From an uncultured Ilumatobacter sp. (lineage in GTDB: Bacteria > Actinomycetota > Acidimicrobiia > Acidimicrobiales > Ilumatobacteraceae): 64,000 nucleotides of DNA. The DNA is taken from NCBI GenBank assembly GCA_938091165.1, contig CALKNK010000043.1, positions 42,990 to 106,989 of the forward strand. Reading direction: 5' to 3'. The notes beneath the pieces are model-generated. The model ran no database searches and was not told the DNA's origin. It was given only the letters and a program-made list of their open reading frames with translations. Made by a program: the position numbers and the translations under genes. Below, one piece after another: positions 42,913 to 51,750 of this stretch. The stretch's first letter is position 1. The number at the start of each line of letters is the position of its first letter.

Positions 42913-44457
42913 ATGAAGGTTGCACTGACGGTCAATGATTTCTTGAATCGCGCCGAACGGGTCTACCCCGATCGAATTGCGGTGGTTGACGAGCCCGAAC
43001 AGCCCGCCGAGTCATGGGGTGCAATCAGTTACCGCGATATGGCCGAGCGAGCCCGCGCGATGGCTGCAGGTTTGGACGCCCTCGGCATTCAGCAGGGCGA
43101 GCGCATTGCGATGGTCAGCCACAACTCGGCGCGCCTTCTGACCGCGCTGTTCGGCGTCTCCGGTTCGGGCCGTGTGCTCGTTCCGGTCAACTTCCGCCTC
43201 GTTGCAGCAGAGATCAGTTACATCGTTGAGCACTCCGGTGCGCGCGTTCTTCTCATCGACCCTGAGCTCGAAGAGGCGCTGGCTGAAGTTGAGTGCGAGC
43301 ACAAAATGATCATTGGTCCCGAGAGCGACGCCATCCTGATGAAGTTCGGCGTTGAGCCCGAGCCGTGGGAACCCGACGAGGGCGCTACTGCGACCATCAA
43401 CTACACCTCAGGTACCACCGCTCGACCGAAGGGCGTGCAGCTCACCCATCGAAACGTGTGGATCAACGCATCAACGTTTGGCTGGCACATGCAGGTCTCG
43501 GACCGTGACGTGTATCTCCACACGCTCCCCCAATTCCACTGCAACGGTTGGGGCATGCTCTACGCCGTAAGCGGGATGGGCGGCAAGCACGTCATCATCC
43601 GAAAGATTGATGGCCACGAAATCCTGCGCCGTATCGAAGAACATGGTGTCACTTTGATCTGTTGCGCACCGGCAGTCCTCAGCGCGATTATCGACGCAGC
43701 TGCCAAACTCGCAGCGGAGGGCAAGACGATTCCCGGTCGAGACCAGGTCCGTATCGTCGTAGCCGGCGCTCCCCCGCCGACGACCACAATCGAGCGGACC
43801 GAAACGGACCTCGGCTGGGAGTTTGTTCAAATCTACGGCCTCACCGAGACCGCACCATTGATCACGATCAACCGCAACCGCGCAGAGTTTGACAACCTGT
43901 CGCCAACCGAACGCGCCGTCAAGCTCAGCCGGGCTGGTGCACCGTCGATCGGCACGACGATGGACGTCGACGAGCACGGTGAAATCATGGCGCGCAGCAA
44001 CACGATTATGGAGGGGTATTGGCAACAGCCGGATCAAACCGCGATGGCGATCCGCGACGGCTTCTTCCACACCGGTGACGGCGGCATCATCGATGATGAC
44101 AACTACATCGTCATCTCCGACCGCAAAAAGGACGTCATCATTTCGGGTGGAGAAAACGTTTCGTCGATTGAGGTCGAGGACGTTCTGTTCCAGCATCCCG
44201 AGATCACTGAGGTTGCTGTTATCGGCATCCCGGATGAGAAGTGGGGCGAGCTCGTCACGGCTCTAGTTGTGACGACCCCGGAAAGCAACGTTACTGAAGC
44301 CGAGGTCACAGCGTTCTGCAAGGAGCGACTTGCGGGCTACAAGTGTCCGAAGAAGATTGAGTTCCGCGATGAACTTGCCCGCACAGCCACTGGCAAGCTC
44401 CAAAAATTTAAACTGCGCGAACCCTTCTGGGAAGGTACTACGAGACAGATCAACTAA
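42913..44457 (+). CDS. Fatty-acid-CoA ligase (AMP-forming)
   Basis: The 514-residue enzyme has the phosphate loop INYTSGTTARPKGVQLTHRN, IYGLTETAPLITINR, the hinge VISDRKKDVIISGGENVSSI and the catalytic Lys in TATGKLQKFKLRE. It activates a carboxylic acid as acyl-CoA. The QLTHRN and QFHCNGWG motifs are close to medium- and long-chain FadD proteins of actinobacteria; the chain length is not predictable here. A perfect 10-base hairpin right after the stop marks the end of transcription. Confidence 0.92.
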   Translation: MKVALTVNDFLNRAERVYPDRIAVVDEPEQPAESWGAISYRDMAERARAMAAGLDALGIQQGERIAMVSHNSARLLTALFGVSGSGRVLVPVNFRLVAAEISYIVEHSGARVLLIDPELEEALAEVECEHKMIIGPESDAILMKFGVEPEPWEPDEGATATINYTSGTTARPKGVQLTHRNVWINASTFGWHMQVSDRDVYLHTLPQFHCNGWGMLYAVSGMGGKHVIIRKIDGHEILRRIEEHGVTLICCAPAVLSAIIDAAAKLAAEGKTIPGRDQVRIVVAGAPPPTTTIERTETDLGWEFVQIYGLTETAPLITINRNRAEFDNLSPTERAVKLSRAGAPSIGTTMDVDEHGEIMARSNTIMEGYWQQPDQTAMAIRDGFFHTGDGGIIDDDNYIVISDRKKDVIISGGENVSSIEVEDVLFQHPEITEVAVIGIPDEKWGELVTALVVTTPESNVTEAEVTAFCKERLAGYKCPKKIEFRDELARTATGKLQKFKLREPFWEGTTRQIN

Positions 44458-44462
44458 CGCAT

Positions 44463-44489
44463 ACGACTTGGTCCCTGACACCAAGTCGT
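44463..44489. terminator. Perfect 10-base-stem hairpin between convergent genes
   Basis: ACGACTTGGT and ACCAAGTCGT flank a 7-base loop. The hairpin occupies nearly all of the 33-base gap between the CoA ligase stop (44457) and the decarboxylase stop (44491), so it probably serves both genes. Confidence 0.6.
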
Positions 44490-44490
44490 C

Positions 44491-45735
44491 TCACTCGAGG
44501 GTGGCGTAGGTGGTGCCACGGTCGTCGGTCGTGCCGACGGTGGCGACACACTCAGCCAGATCGGCCAGGTAGTGGTCGATCACACCGGTGTTGGTGTTAC
44601 TCACGGTTGAGTGAAGGTTGTCGGGCGGGGTCTGACGGTCGTGGTACCAACCACGCTCGAGTAACGCATCGCCAAGGGCGAACATGTCGATGCCGCTGTC
44701 AGGTTCAGCAGCCATTGCAACGAGGTGGAACTGCCCTTCTCCGAGCACGCGTACTCCATCGACCGCCATGATCCCAGCCCGCATCAAGTCCGCGTTGACC
44801 AGCGTCTGTTGCGTGAGGTCGATGTAACCGTCGATGCCGAGGTGCTGCATGACAGCCCACGCACACGCCATCGGCAGACCCGAACGGGTGCCTTGCATAT
44901 TCGGAGATGCATAGAACCCACCTAACCAGTCGTCGAACACGAACGTCTGGTAACTGCGTGACTCCTTCGTGTTGTGGAGGATCACCGACACACCCTTCGG
45001 CGCGTAGCCCAGCTTGTGAATGTCTGCAGAAATCGTGGTCACCCCGTCAACCCGAAAGTCCCACGGCAAGATGTCGCGCCCGATTCGCTCGGCGAACGGC
45101 AGCACGAAGCCGCCCATGCAGGCGTCGACATGGCAATTTGCACCAACTGATTTCGCCAAGGCTGCAATCGCTGGAATGTCATCCTGCACGCCCTGTGGGT
45201 ACTGAGGCGCTGACCCGACAACAAGCACCGTGTTGTCGTTGACCATCGACGCCATCGCTTCGACGTTCGCTGCGTAGTTCTCAAGCAGGGGCGCTTTGTG
45301 GACCGTGAGGCCAAAGTTGTCGGCCGCCTTGTGAAACGCAGCATGCGTACTCTCCGAAAGCACCATCTCCGGTTCGGTGATGTTGCGCTCGGCGAGCCCA
45401 CGTTTGCGGGCAGCGAGCACACCGCACAGGATCGACTCAGTGCCACCGCTCGTCAGGAACCCTGCTGTGTTTTCATCGCCATTGAGAAGATCAGCCGTCC
45501 AGCCGACTACCTCGGACTGGATCTGTCGCAAGGATGGAAATGCTTGCGTGTTCAACGCGTTTTCGTGGAGATACAGCCGAGCGGCCTGCTCGGCGACTTG
45601 GTGCACCGATGGACCGCCGTCGTACACCATGCCGAAGGTCTTGCCGTCGGACCATTTCACGTCGCCCGATCGCTTGTCGGTGAGCTCGGCTATCACTTCG
45701 TCGACCGGTCGTCCTAGCTGTCCCAGCGCTGCCAT
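44491..45735 (-). CDS. PLP-dependent decarboxylase family protein, sphingosine-1-phosphate-lyase-like
   Basis: The protein has the group II decarboxylase fold: GFLTSGGTESILCGVLAARK binds the PLP phosphate, HVDACMGGFVLPFAE holds the PLP-contacting Asp, and ADIHKLGYAPKGVSVIL contains the Schiff-base Lys. This set with DIHKLGYAPKG resembles sphingosine-1-phosphate lyases and their bacterial homologues more than glutamate decarboxylases. Bacterial members can act on phosphorylated long-chain bases or on amino acids, so the substrate remains open. The ATG at 45735 is preceded by GACACT; a GTG at 45753 would add six residues. It ends 79 bases upstream of nothing known on this strand; the TauD-like gene lies just upstream. 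Confidence 0.85.
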   Translation of the reverse strand: MAALGQLGRPVDEVIAELTDKRSGDVKWSDGKTFGMVYDGGPSVHQVAEQAARLYLHENALNTQAFPSLRQIQSEVVGWTADLLNGDENTAGFLTSGGTESILCGVLAARKRGLAERNITEPEMVLSESTHAAFHKAADNFGLTVHKAPLLENYAANVEAMASMVNDNTVLVVGSAPQYPQGVQDDIPAIAALAKSVGANCHVDACMGGFVLPFAERIGRDILPWDFRVDGVTTISADIHKLGYAPKGVSVILHNTKESRSYQTFVFDDWLGGFYASPNMQGTRSGLPMACAWAVMQHLGIDGYIDLTQQTLVNADLMRAGIMAVDGVRVLGEGQFHLVAMAAEPDSGIDMFALGDALLERGWYHDRQTPPDNLHSTVSNTNTGVIDHYLADLAECVATVGTTDDRGTTYATLE

Positions 45736-45832
45736 GTCATCAGTGTCGCGCACTCATCAACGCGCACCGTTGGCGGGCGACTCAGTGACGGTGGGATCGG
45801 CATCAGAGGTCACACGGATTGAATTGAGTGAT

Positions 45833-46720
45833 TCACTTCATGGTGATGGTGGATCGCTCAGCGACGCGTTGCTCGAGACGGCGGTCGGTGTCAACAGCAA
45901 CGCGGTGCATGACGCGACGATACGTCGGGTAGTCAGCGACCGCGTAGTGCTGCGAACCCCGGTTATCCCAGATTGCAATTGTGTCCGGTCTCCACCTCAG
46001 CCTGACCTGATGGTCGGGCCGGTTGATCGCATCGAGCAGATAGTTGACGATGCGTTGTGATTCGCCAGCGCCCATTCCCATAATCCATCGCGAGTTCGAC
46101 TCGCTGACGTTGACGTACGGCTGCTCAGTGACCGGGTGGTGCGAGACGATCGGCCACACTGCCGAGCCAGTGGACACCATCATGTCGGTGATCCCTTGGT
46201 TCCCAGCGGAGTCATACGCCTCGTTTCGAAATTGGCCGGGGTCGTGGCAGATCTGCATGCCTTCTAGGTCTCTTCTAAACCCCGGATCAAGTGAGTCGTA
46301 GACCGAGTACATGCTTGCCCAAAGCGTGTCGCCGCCAACCGGCGGAACAATCACTGCCTTGAGGATCGAGGCAAAGGGCGGCTTCTCCCGAAACGTCATA
46401 TCGCTGTGCCATTCCGAGGCATCAGGTCGATCGCCTGGCTGCCAGTCGAGCACTGCCACATCGCCGTATTCGGGCAATGTGTTGTAACTATGGTGACGGG
46501 GAGCCAGGTCACCGAAAAGTTGCCCAAGCCGCACATGCAGTTCTGGAGTAAGCGGCTGGTTGCGAAAGAAGAGCACCTGGTGATCGATCAAAGCACCATA
46601 AAGAGCATCCACAGTGGCCTCAGCCGACTCATCATTCCCACAAAGCGCCGACACTAGGTCAAGGTCAAGCACTTCGGCGCCCAACGCTGGAGACCACCTT
46701 TCCAGCCTCAGCTTGCTCAT
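45833..46720 (-). CDS. TauD/TfdA-family Fe(II)/2-oxoglutarate dioxygenase
   Basis: The 295-residue enzyme has the facial triad: EWHSDMTF (His and Asp) and the distal His in WDNRGSQHYAVADYP, followed by an Arg-rich end RRVMHRVAVDTDRR for 2-oxoglutarate binding. Family members release sulfite from taurine or alkyl sulfonates, or hydroxylate small acids. The length and FGDLAPRHHSYNTLPEYG region fit the taurine-dioxygenase branch, yet no sulfonate transporter is present. It needs ferrous iron and is divergent from a ferric iron importer. The -10 element TACATT overlaps a TTCATGAA palindrome. Confidence 0.9.
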   Translation of the reverse strand: MSKLRLERWSPALGAEVLDLDLVSALCGNDESAEATVDALYGALIDHQVLFFRNQPLTPELHVRLGQLFGDLAPRHHSYNTLPEYGDVAVLDWQPGDRPDASEWHSDMTFREKPPFASILKAVIVPPVGGDTLWASMYSVYDSLDPGFRRDLEGMQICHDPGQFRNEAYDSAGNQGITDMMVSTGSAVWPIVSHHPVTEQPYVNVSESNSRWIMGMGAGESQRIVNYLLDAINRPDHQVRLRWRPDTIAIWDNRGSQHYAVADYPTYRRVMHRVAVDTDRRLEQRVAERSTITMK

Positions 46721-46732
46721 TCATGAAATGTA
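46720..46732 (-). promoter_or_regulatory. Putative tauD-like promoter element with TTCATGAA palindrome
   Basis: On the reverse strand TACATT (46727-46732) lies 6 bases before the ATG at 46720. The palindrome TTCATGAA at 46720-46727 overlaps both and could be an operator. This is in the region shared with the iron importer promoter. Confidence 0.45.
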
Positions 46733-46787
46733 GCTCCAGCGCTGAAGCATGGATGACGCAATAATCTCAGAGTCTTGTTAAGCATCC

Positions 46788-46818
46788 TTGACACTTTTGG
46801 ACAAGGCCTGTCTACACT
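46788..46818 (+). promoter_or_regulatory. Promoter of the iron importer operon
   Basis: TTGACA (46788-46793) and TACACT (46813-46818) are separated by 19 bases, or 17 if TCTACA is taken as the -10. The start codon follows 7 bases after TACACT, so the transcript should be leaderless. No clear IdeR/DtxR box (TTAGGTTAG-type) is visible next to it. Confidence 0.6.
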
Positions 46819-46825
46819 TACGCGT

Positions 46826-47854
46826 ATGAGAACTCGTAGCACCGTCGCCCTGCGTGCCATTGCAATCGTTGGGGCCTGCGCAGTGAGCGCTTCAGCCTGC
46901 GGTAGCGACGGCGCCGATGTCACGATTTACTCGGGTCGCAGTGAGCGGCTGATTCAACCACTTCTAGACGACTTCGAAGAGGCGAGCGGCCTCAGCGTCG
47001 AGGTGAAATACGGCAAATCAGCCGACCTCGCCCTGCTGATCGAAGAAGAAGCCGCAGCGGATGGATCAAAGGCTGACGTCTTCCTGTCCCAAAGCCCCGG
47101 CTCGATCGGGTTCCTCGAACAGAACGATCGACTCGCCGAACTCCCCGCTGCAACACTGGCACTGGTTCCGCCGTCGGTCAGCGACGACGGCGGGAAATGG
47201 GTCGGATTCTCCGGCCGACAACGAGTTCTGGTCTACAACACCGACCAGGTCAACCCGGCCGACCTTCCAAGCAGCGTCTTTGCACTCACCGACCCGGAGT
47301 GGTCGGGACGGGTCGGCGTTGCTCCAAGCAACGGATCATTCCAAGATTTCGTCACCGCAATGCGCGTGACCGAGGGTGACGAGATCACTGCTGAATGGCT
47401 CGCCGACCTCAACGCGAACGACCCGAAGATCTACGCGAACAACAACGCCATTGTTCAGGCCGTTGGCCGCGGCGAGGTCGAAAGCGGCCTAGTCAACCAC
47501 TACTACAACTACCGCGCCCTAGCCGAAAACCCGAACCAACCATCAGCCAACCACAACTTCGCACCCGATGATCCCGGTTCGCTCCTCATCGTCACGGGCG
47601 CTGCAATCCTCGCTACCGCCGAAGCCGACGAGTTTGCTGCAGGCACACAGTTGATCAATTTTCTCTTGAGTAGTGCTGGTCAGCAGTACTTCGCCACAGA
47701 GACGTTCGAGTACCCGCTCGCCACTGGCGAAGAACCAGCAGGCGACGTGCCACCGATCGACTTCGCCGACGTAGGCGGCATAGCCTACGAACTACTCGGC
47801 GGTGGCCTCGAACAAACTCGAGAGCTCATCATCGACGCCGGCTTCGACGGCTGA
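46826..47854 (+). CDS. Ferric iron ABC transporter substrate-binding lipoprotein (FbpA/FutA-like)
   Basis: The 342-residue protein has a signal peptide with lipobox SASAC (Cys 25), so it is anchored on the outer membrane face. The mature part is a periplasmic-binding-protein type II domain: VTIYSGRSERLIQPLLDDFE, KADVFLSQSPGSIGFLEQND, YANNNAIVQAVGRGEVESGL and HYYNYRA, the Tyr pair that ligates ferric iron in FbpA-type proteins. An in-frame ATG at 46775 lies upstream of the promoter and is not used here. The three genes that follow in order form a complete importer. Confidence 0.92.
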   Translation: MRTRSTVALRAIAIVGACAVSASACGSDGADVTIYSGRSERLIQPLLDDFEEASGLSVEVKYGKSADLALLIEEEAAADGSKADVFLSQSPGSIGFLEQNDRLAELPAATLALVPPSVSDDGGKWVGFSGRQRVLVYNTDQVNPADLPSSVFALTDPEWSGRVGVAPSNGSFQDFVTAMRVTEGDEITAEWLADLNANDPKIYANNNAIVQAVGRGEVESGLVNHYYNYRALAENPNQPSANHNFAPDDPGSLLIVTGAAILATAEADEFAAGTQLINFLLSSAGQQYFATETFEYPLATGEEPAGDVPPIDFADVGGIAYELLGGGLEQTRELIIDAGFDG

Positions 47855-47869
47855 TCATTCCCCTCCCTT

Positions 47870-49489
47870 ATGACCGACGCTTCCCTGGCACCATCCCGAC
47901 CTCAATCGGGATCCAGACAGCGCACGGCAACGAGCTGGGTCACTCCAAGTCGGTTGATCGGCCTTACGATCGGCGCGCTCTTTGCTGGTCCTGCGGCCTT
48001 CGTCGTTTGGCGCACGGTTCGACTCGGCGATGACCTCGGCGACGTCTTGTCCGAGGTGCCTGCGCCACTGTGGCGCACGATTCAACTATCAGTCCTTGTG
48101 TCCGCCTCGACTGCCATCGTCGGCACCGGGCTCGCCTGGCTAACCACTCGAACCAACCTTCCCGGTCGCCGACTCTGGCGCATCGCTCTAGTGCTACCAC
48201 TCGCGCTGCCATCGTTCGTTGGTGCAGCAGCTTTCATCGCCGGGCTAGCTCCAGGTGGGGTGCTCAACGACGCACTGACCGGCGTCGGGATCACTCCCCC
48301 CAGCAGATTGCGCGGTCTCGGAGCTTCCTGGCTCATTCTCAGCGCCTTCACATATCCCTATGTGTACCTGCCCGTTGCGGCACGACTACTCAGACTGCGG
48401 TCAAGCCTCGACGAAAGTGGCCGCATGCTTGGCCTCTCGTCGACCGCCACATTCTTTAAGGTCACGCTGCCACAGCTCCGAACAGCGATCTTCGGTGGGG
48501 CACTACTCGCCTTTCTGTACACCTTGAGCGAATTTGGCGCCGTCCAACTCCTCGGCTACGACACCCTGACACGCGTCATCTTCTCGAGCCGGCTGACCAA
48601 TCGGGCGTTGTCGTTCGCCGCCGCCTCCGTCGTGCTGCTGCTCGCACTTTGCGTCGTTGCGCTCGAACGGTCCCAGCGCGGGGTTTCACGGCCTGACGAT
48701 CGAACATCGGTGCTGACTCGCCAACCAACCCGCCTCCGGTGGGGCACTATCCCAGCGCTAGCGGCGTGCACGCTGGTCCTGTCAGTCGGCCTCCTCGTGC
48801 CAGTTGCGAGCCTGTCCACGTGGGCACAGCGCGGCCTTGCCGACGGCCGAATCGGCTTCGGGGAATTGGTACAGCCTGCAATGAATACCGCCCTCGTAGC
48901 TATCACTGCAGCGGTTGCAGCAACAGTCATCGTCCTCCCAATCGCGTTGGCCACCACTCGTCGCCCCCACCGTTCGTCCAACATCGCCGCGATTTCCGTC
49001 GTTGTTGGCTTCGCTATCCCCGGGCTTGTACTCGCGCTCGCACTCGCCGTCCTTACTCTCAACACGCCAGGCCTTAACTGGTTATATCAGACAACAGCCC
49101 TGCTGATCCTTGCGTACGTGATCCACTTCGGAAGCCAGGCCCTCGCCAGTTCAGAATCTGCCGCACGCTCCGTTCCGAACTCGTTACGCGAATCCAGTCG
49201 GCTCCTTGAGCCCAATCCTGCGCGCCGCTTCTTCACTGTCGACTTTCCACTCATGCGGCCGGGTCTCGTCGCTGGCGCCGGACTAGTCCTGCTGTCCACC
49301 GTCAAAGAGTTGCCAGCCACGCTGTTGTTGTCGCCTCCCGATTTCTCAACACTGTCCACCGAGATCTGGTCGGCATACGAAGAGGGCTTTTACGCCGCAG
49401 CTGGCCTGGCGTCCTTGGTGCTGATTGGGGTGTCGTCGGTGTTGACCTGGCTGCTCGTACTACGAGGGAGCGACGTTGTCAGAAAATGA
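47870..49489 (+). CDS. Ferric iron ABC transporter permease, fused two-domain FbpB type
   Basis: The 539-residue protein contains about 12 membrane helices in two homologous halves. Both halves carry the permease coupling loop (SGRMLGLSSTATFFKVTLPQ and ESSRLLEPNPARRFFTVDFP), the EAA-like sequence that contacts the ATPase. This is the typical fused permease of FbpABC ferric importers. It starts 15 bases after the binding-protein stop without a good ribosome site, and its end overlaps the start of the ATPase gene by 14 bases, so the operon is tightly packed. Confidence 0.93.
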   Translation: MTDASLAPSRPQSGSRQRTATSWVTPSRLIGLTIGALFAGPAAFVVWRTVRLGDDLGDVLSEVPAPLWRTIQLSVLVSASTAIVGTGLAWLTTRTNLPGRRLWRIALVLPLALPSFVGAAAFIAGLAPGGVLNDALTGVGITPPSRLRGLGASWLILSAFTYPYVYLPVAARLLRLRSSLDESGRMLGLSSTATFFKVTLPQLRTAIFGGALLAFLYTLSEFGAVQLLGYDTLTRVIFSSRLTNRALSFAAASVVLLLALCVVALERSQRGVSRPDDRTSVLTRQPTRLRWGTIPALAACTLVLSVGLLVPVASLSTWAQRGLADGRIGFGELVQPAMNTALVAITAAVAATVIVLPIALATTRRPHRSSNIAAISVVVGFAIPGLVLALALAVLTLNTPGLNWLYQTTALLILAYVIHFGSQALASSESAARSVPNSLRESSRLLEPNPARRFFTVDFPLMRPGLVAGAGLVLLSTVKELPATLLLSPPDFSTLSTEIWSAYEEGFYAAAGLASLVLIGVSSVLTWLLVLRGSDVVRK

Positions 49490-50738
49490 AACGCCCACCG
49501 CGCCCGTCACCGCAGCGTTACCACCGACCGCCCAGATAACCTCAAGGCAAATGGCGAGCGACTTAAATGCCTTCGCTGGCGCAGCAGTCTCAATGCGCGG
49601 AGTCTCAGTGGCGTACAGCGTCAACGGCGGAGACTACGTCGTTGCGGTTGATCGAGCGAACCTTGATGTGGAGCCGGGTTCGATCATTGCGCTCCTTGGA
49701 CCATCCGGCTGCGGAAAGACATCCCTTCTACGCTCCATCGCCGGCCTCGAAGAGCCATCATCTGGTGAGGTTGTCATTGGTGAGCGCACCGTCAGCTCAC
49801 GTCCGAATCCTGCGGTACCAACCAAGCGCACATGGGTTCAACCCGAGCAGCGCGATGTTGGCATGGTCTTCCAGGACGGAGCCCTGTTCCCACACCTCAC
49901 TGTCCGCCAGAACATCGTGTTCGGCCTCCGAGCAACTCGCAAAAAGTTCAGCAAGCCCGAGATCACTGCACGCGTGGATCGGCTGCTCAAACTCGTTGAC
50001 CTTACGAGCTACGGCGACCGAATGCCCAGCACATTGTCCGGCGGCCAGCAACAGCGCGTGGCGCTCGCTCGCTCGCTCGCGCCGCAGCCAAAAGTTCTGC
50101 TTCTCGACGAGCCGTTCTCCGCGCTCGACACCGCACTGCGAGTTCAAGTTCGTGCTGAGGTAGCGCGTATCCTCCGCGACATCGGTGTCACCACAATCTT
50201 TGTCACTCACGACCAAGATGAAGCCTTCGTACTCGGCGACAAGGTAGCAGTCATGCAAAGCGGGCGCATCGAGCAGTTCGGCACGCCTGATGAGCTGTAC
50301 CGTTCGCCACGTACACCGTGGGTCGCCGGTTTCGTCGGAGAGGCCAACTTCGTCGTCGGAACGGTGACCGATGAGACGGCCGCCGAGACCGCCGCCACCC
50401 CTATCGGCATGATCCCAATCGATGATCATCGCATCAATTCAGCAGAGAGTCAGGTGCAGGTCCTCATCCGTCCAGAACAGATTGCACTCACTTCATGGAG
50501 CAACTCCGATGATCGTCCGGTTGGCGAGGTCGCTACGGTAGCCAACGTCGAGTACTACGGCCACGATGTCCGGTACGAACTCCAACTTGACGACGGCACC
50601 ACTTTGGCAGCGCGCACGCACTCGACAGAGCTGTTTATCCGCGGCGACCGAGTCGTTGCCACGTTCCAACGACGGCAACGCAACTCGCGATCTGTGGCGT
50701 TTTCGATTGGAAGCACGGGTGTCACCGACGACCGTTGA
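49476..50738 (+). CDS. Ferric iron ABC transporter ATP-binding protein (FbpC-like)
   Basis: The 420-residue ATPase powers the importer from the cytoplasmic side. It shows Walker A GPSGCGKTS, Q-loop MVFQDGALFPHLTV, signature LSGGQQQRVALARS, Walker B VLLLDEPFSALD and switch His in FVTHDQDEAF. The C-terminal 130 residues form a TOBE-like regulatory domain (IRPEQIALTS, NVEYYGHDVRYELQLDDG). Start is TTG at 49476 inside the permease end, which suggests coupling. An extended N-terminus of about 35 residues precedes the ABC core. Spermidine or thiamine uptake would be alternatives, but the neighbours favour iron. Confidence 0.93.
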   Translation: MSENETPTAPVTAALPPTAQITSRQMASDLNAFAGAAVSMRGVSVAYSVNGGDYVVAVDRANLDVEPGSIIALLGPSGCGKTSLLRSIAGLEEPSSGEVVIGERTVSSRPNPAVPTKRTWVQPEQRDVGMVFQDGALFPHLTVRQNIVFGLRATRKKFSKPEITARVDRLLKLVDLTSYGDRMPSTLSGGQQQRVALARSLAPQPKVLLLDEPFSALDTALRVQVRAEVARILRDIGVTTIFVTHDQDEAFVLGDKVAVMQSGRIEQFGTPDELYRSPRTPWVAGFVGEANFVVGTVTDETAAETAATPIGMIPIDDHRINSAESQVQVLIRPEQIALTSWSNSDDRPVGEVATVANVEYYGHDVRYELQLDDGTTLAARTHSTELFIRGDRVVATFQRRQRNSRSVAFSIGSTGVTDDR

Positions 50739-50777
50739 GCAACAGCTCTCGAACGGCGACCCGCGTAAACTCCAGCT

Positions 50778-51728
50778 GTGACCGCCGCACTCCAGCTCGC
50801 TGACCTCCGCATCTTTACCGAACCGCAGCAGGGTGCGTCCTACGACCATCTACTCGCTGTCGCCCTGCGCGCTGAAGAACTCGGTTTCGGCGCATTTTTT
50901 CGGAGCGATCATTACCTCGCCATGGGCGTGAGCGATGGACTACCAGGACCGACAGATGCCTGGGTAACACTCGCCGGTCTCGCCCGGGATACCTCGACGA
51001 TACGACTTGGCACGCTCGTCTCATCTGCTACGTTTCGTCTCCCAGGGCCACTTGCAATCAGCGTCGCCCAGGTCGACCAAATGTCAGGCGGACGGATCGA
51101 TTTCGGGATCGGCGCCGGATGGTTCGCTGCTGAGCACGAGGCCTATGGCATCTCGTTTCCCCAGCTTCGCGAACGATTCGATCGACTCGAAGAACAGCTC
51201 GACGTCATCACGGGGATGTGGGCAACACCCGTTGGTGAGAACTATGACAAGCCTGGCGGTCACTACCCCATCACCAATTCACCTGCCCTACCTAAACCGA
51301 ATGCTGGGTCTCCCCCAATCGTCATCGGCGGAAGCGGTCCAAAACGCACGCCTGCCCTTGCCGCAAAGTTTGCTGCAGAGTTCAACACGCCGTTTGTCAG
51401 CCGCGAGTTCTTCGCCCAACAGCGCGAACGGGTTGGTGCTGCCTGCGAGGCAATAAATCGCGATCCCAACGATCTCGTGTACTCCGCCGCCCTTATCGTG
51501 TGCTGCGGTGCCGACGAGGCAGAAGTCGCGCGGCGAGCAGCCAGCATCGGACGAGAGCCGAGCGAACTACGCGAAAACGGACTCGCGGGAACGCCGGGCG
51601 AGGTTGCTGAACGCATACGCTCGTGGCGCGACGCCGGTGCTGAACGGATCTACCTCCAGATAATGGATCTTGACGACCTTGACCATCTCAACCTGATCGC
51701 CAATGACGTCGCCACTCAGCTGGTCTGA
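50778..51728 (+). CDS. LLM class flavin oxidoreductase, probably F420-dependent
   Basis: The 316-residue protein begins with LRIFTEPQQGASYDHLLAVA and contains FGAFFRSDHYLAMG, GRIDFGIGAGWFAAEHEAYG, PPIVIGGSGPKRTPALAAKF and the tail LAGTPGEVAERIRSW, all typical of LLM oxidoreductases that use F420 or FMN. GTG start with TAAACT 6 bases upstream. Its stop overlaps the region just before the amidohydrolase gene, so both may be co-transcribed. The substrate is unknown. Confidence 0.88.
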   Translation: MTAALQLADLRIFTEPQQGASYDHLLAVALRAEELGFGAFFRSDHYLAMGVSDGLPGPTDAWVTLAGLARDTSTIRLGTLVSSATFRLPGPLAISVAQVDQMSGGRIDFGIGAGWFAAEHEAYGISFPQLRERFDRLEEQLDVITGMWATPVGENYDKPGGHYPITNSPALPKPNAGSPPIVIGGSGPKRTPALAAKFAAEFNTPFVSREFFAQQRERVGAACEAINRDPNDLVYSAALIVCCGADEAEVARRAASIGREPSELRENGLAGTPGEVAERIRSWRDAGAERIYLQIMDLDDLDHLNLIANDVATQLV

Positions 51729-51750
51729 ACCGGACAGAGTCGAGAACAAC

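Noticed and set aside
46721..46825. IdeR/DtxR iron box in the divergent promoter
   Set aside because: No TTAGGnTAGnCTnnCCTAA-like sequence could be read; only TTCATGAA and the -35/-10 elements are visible.
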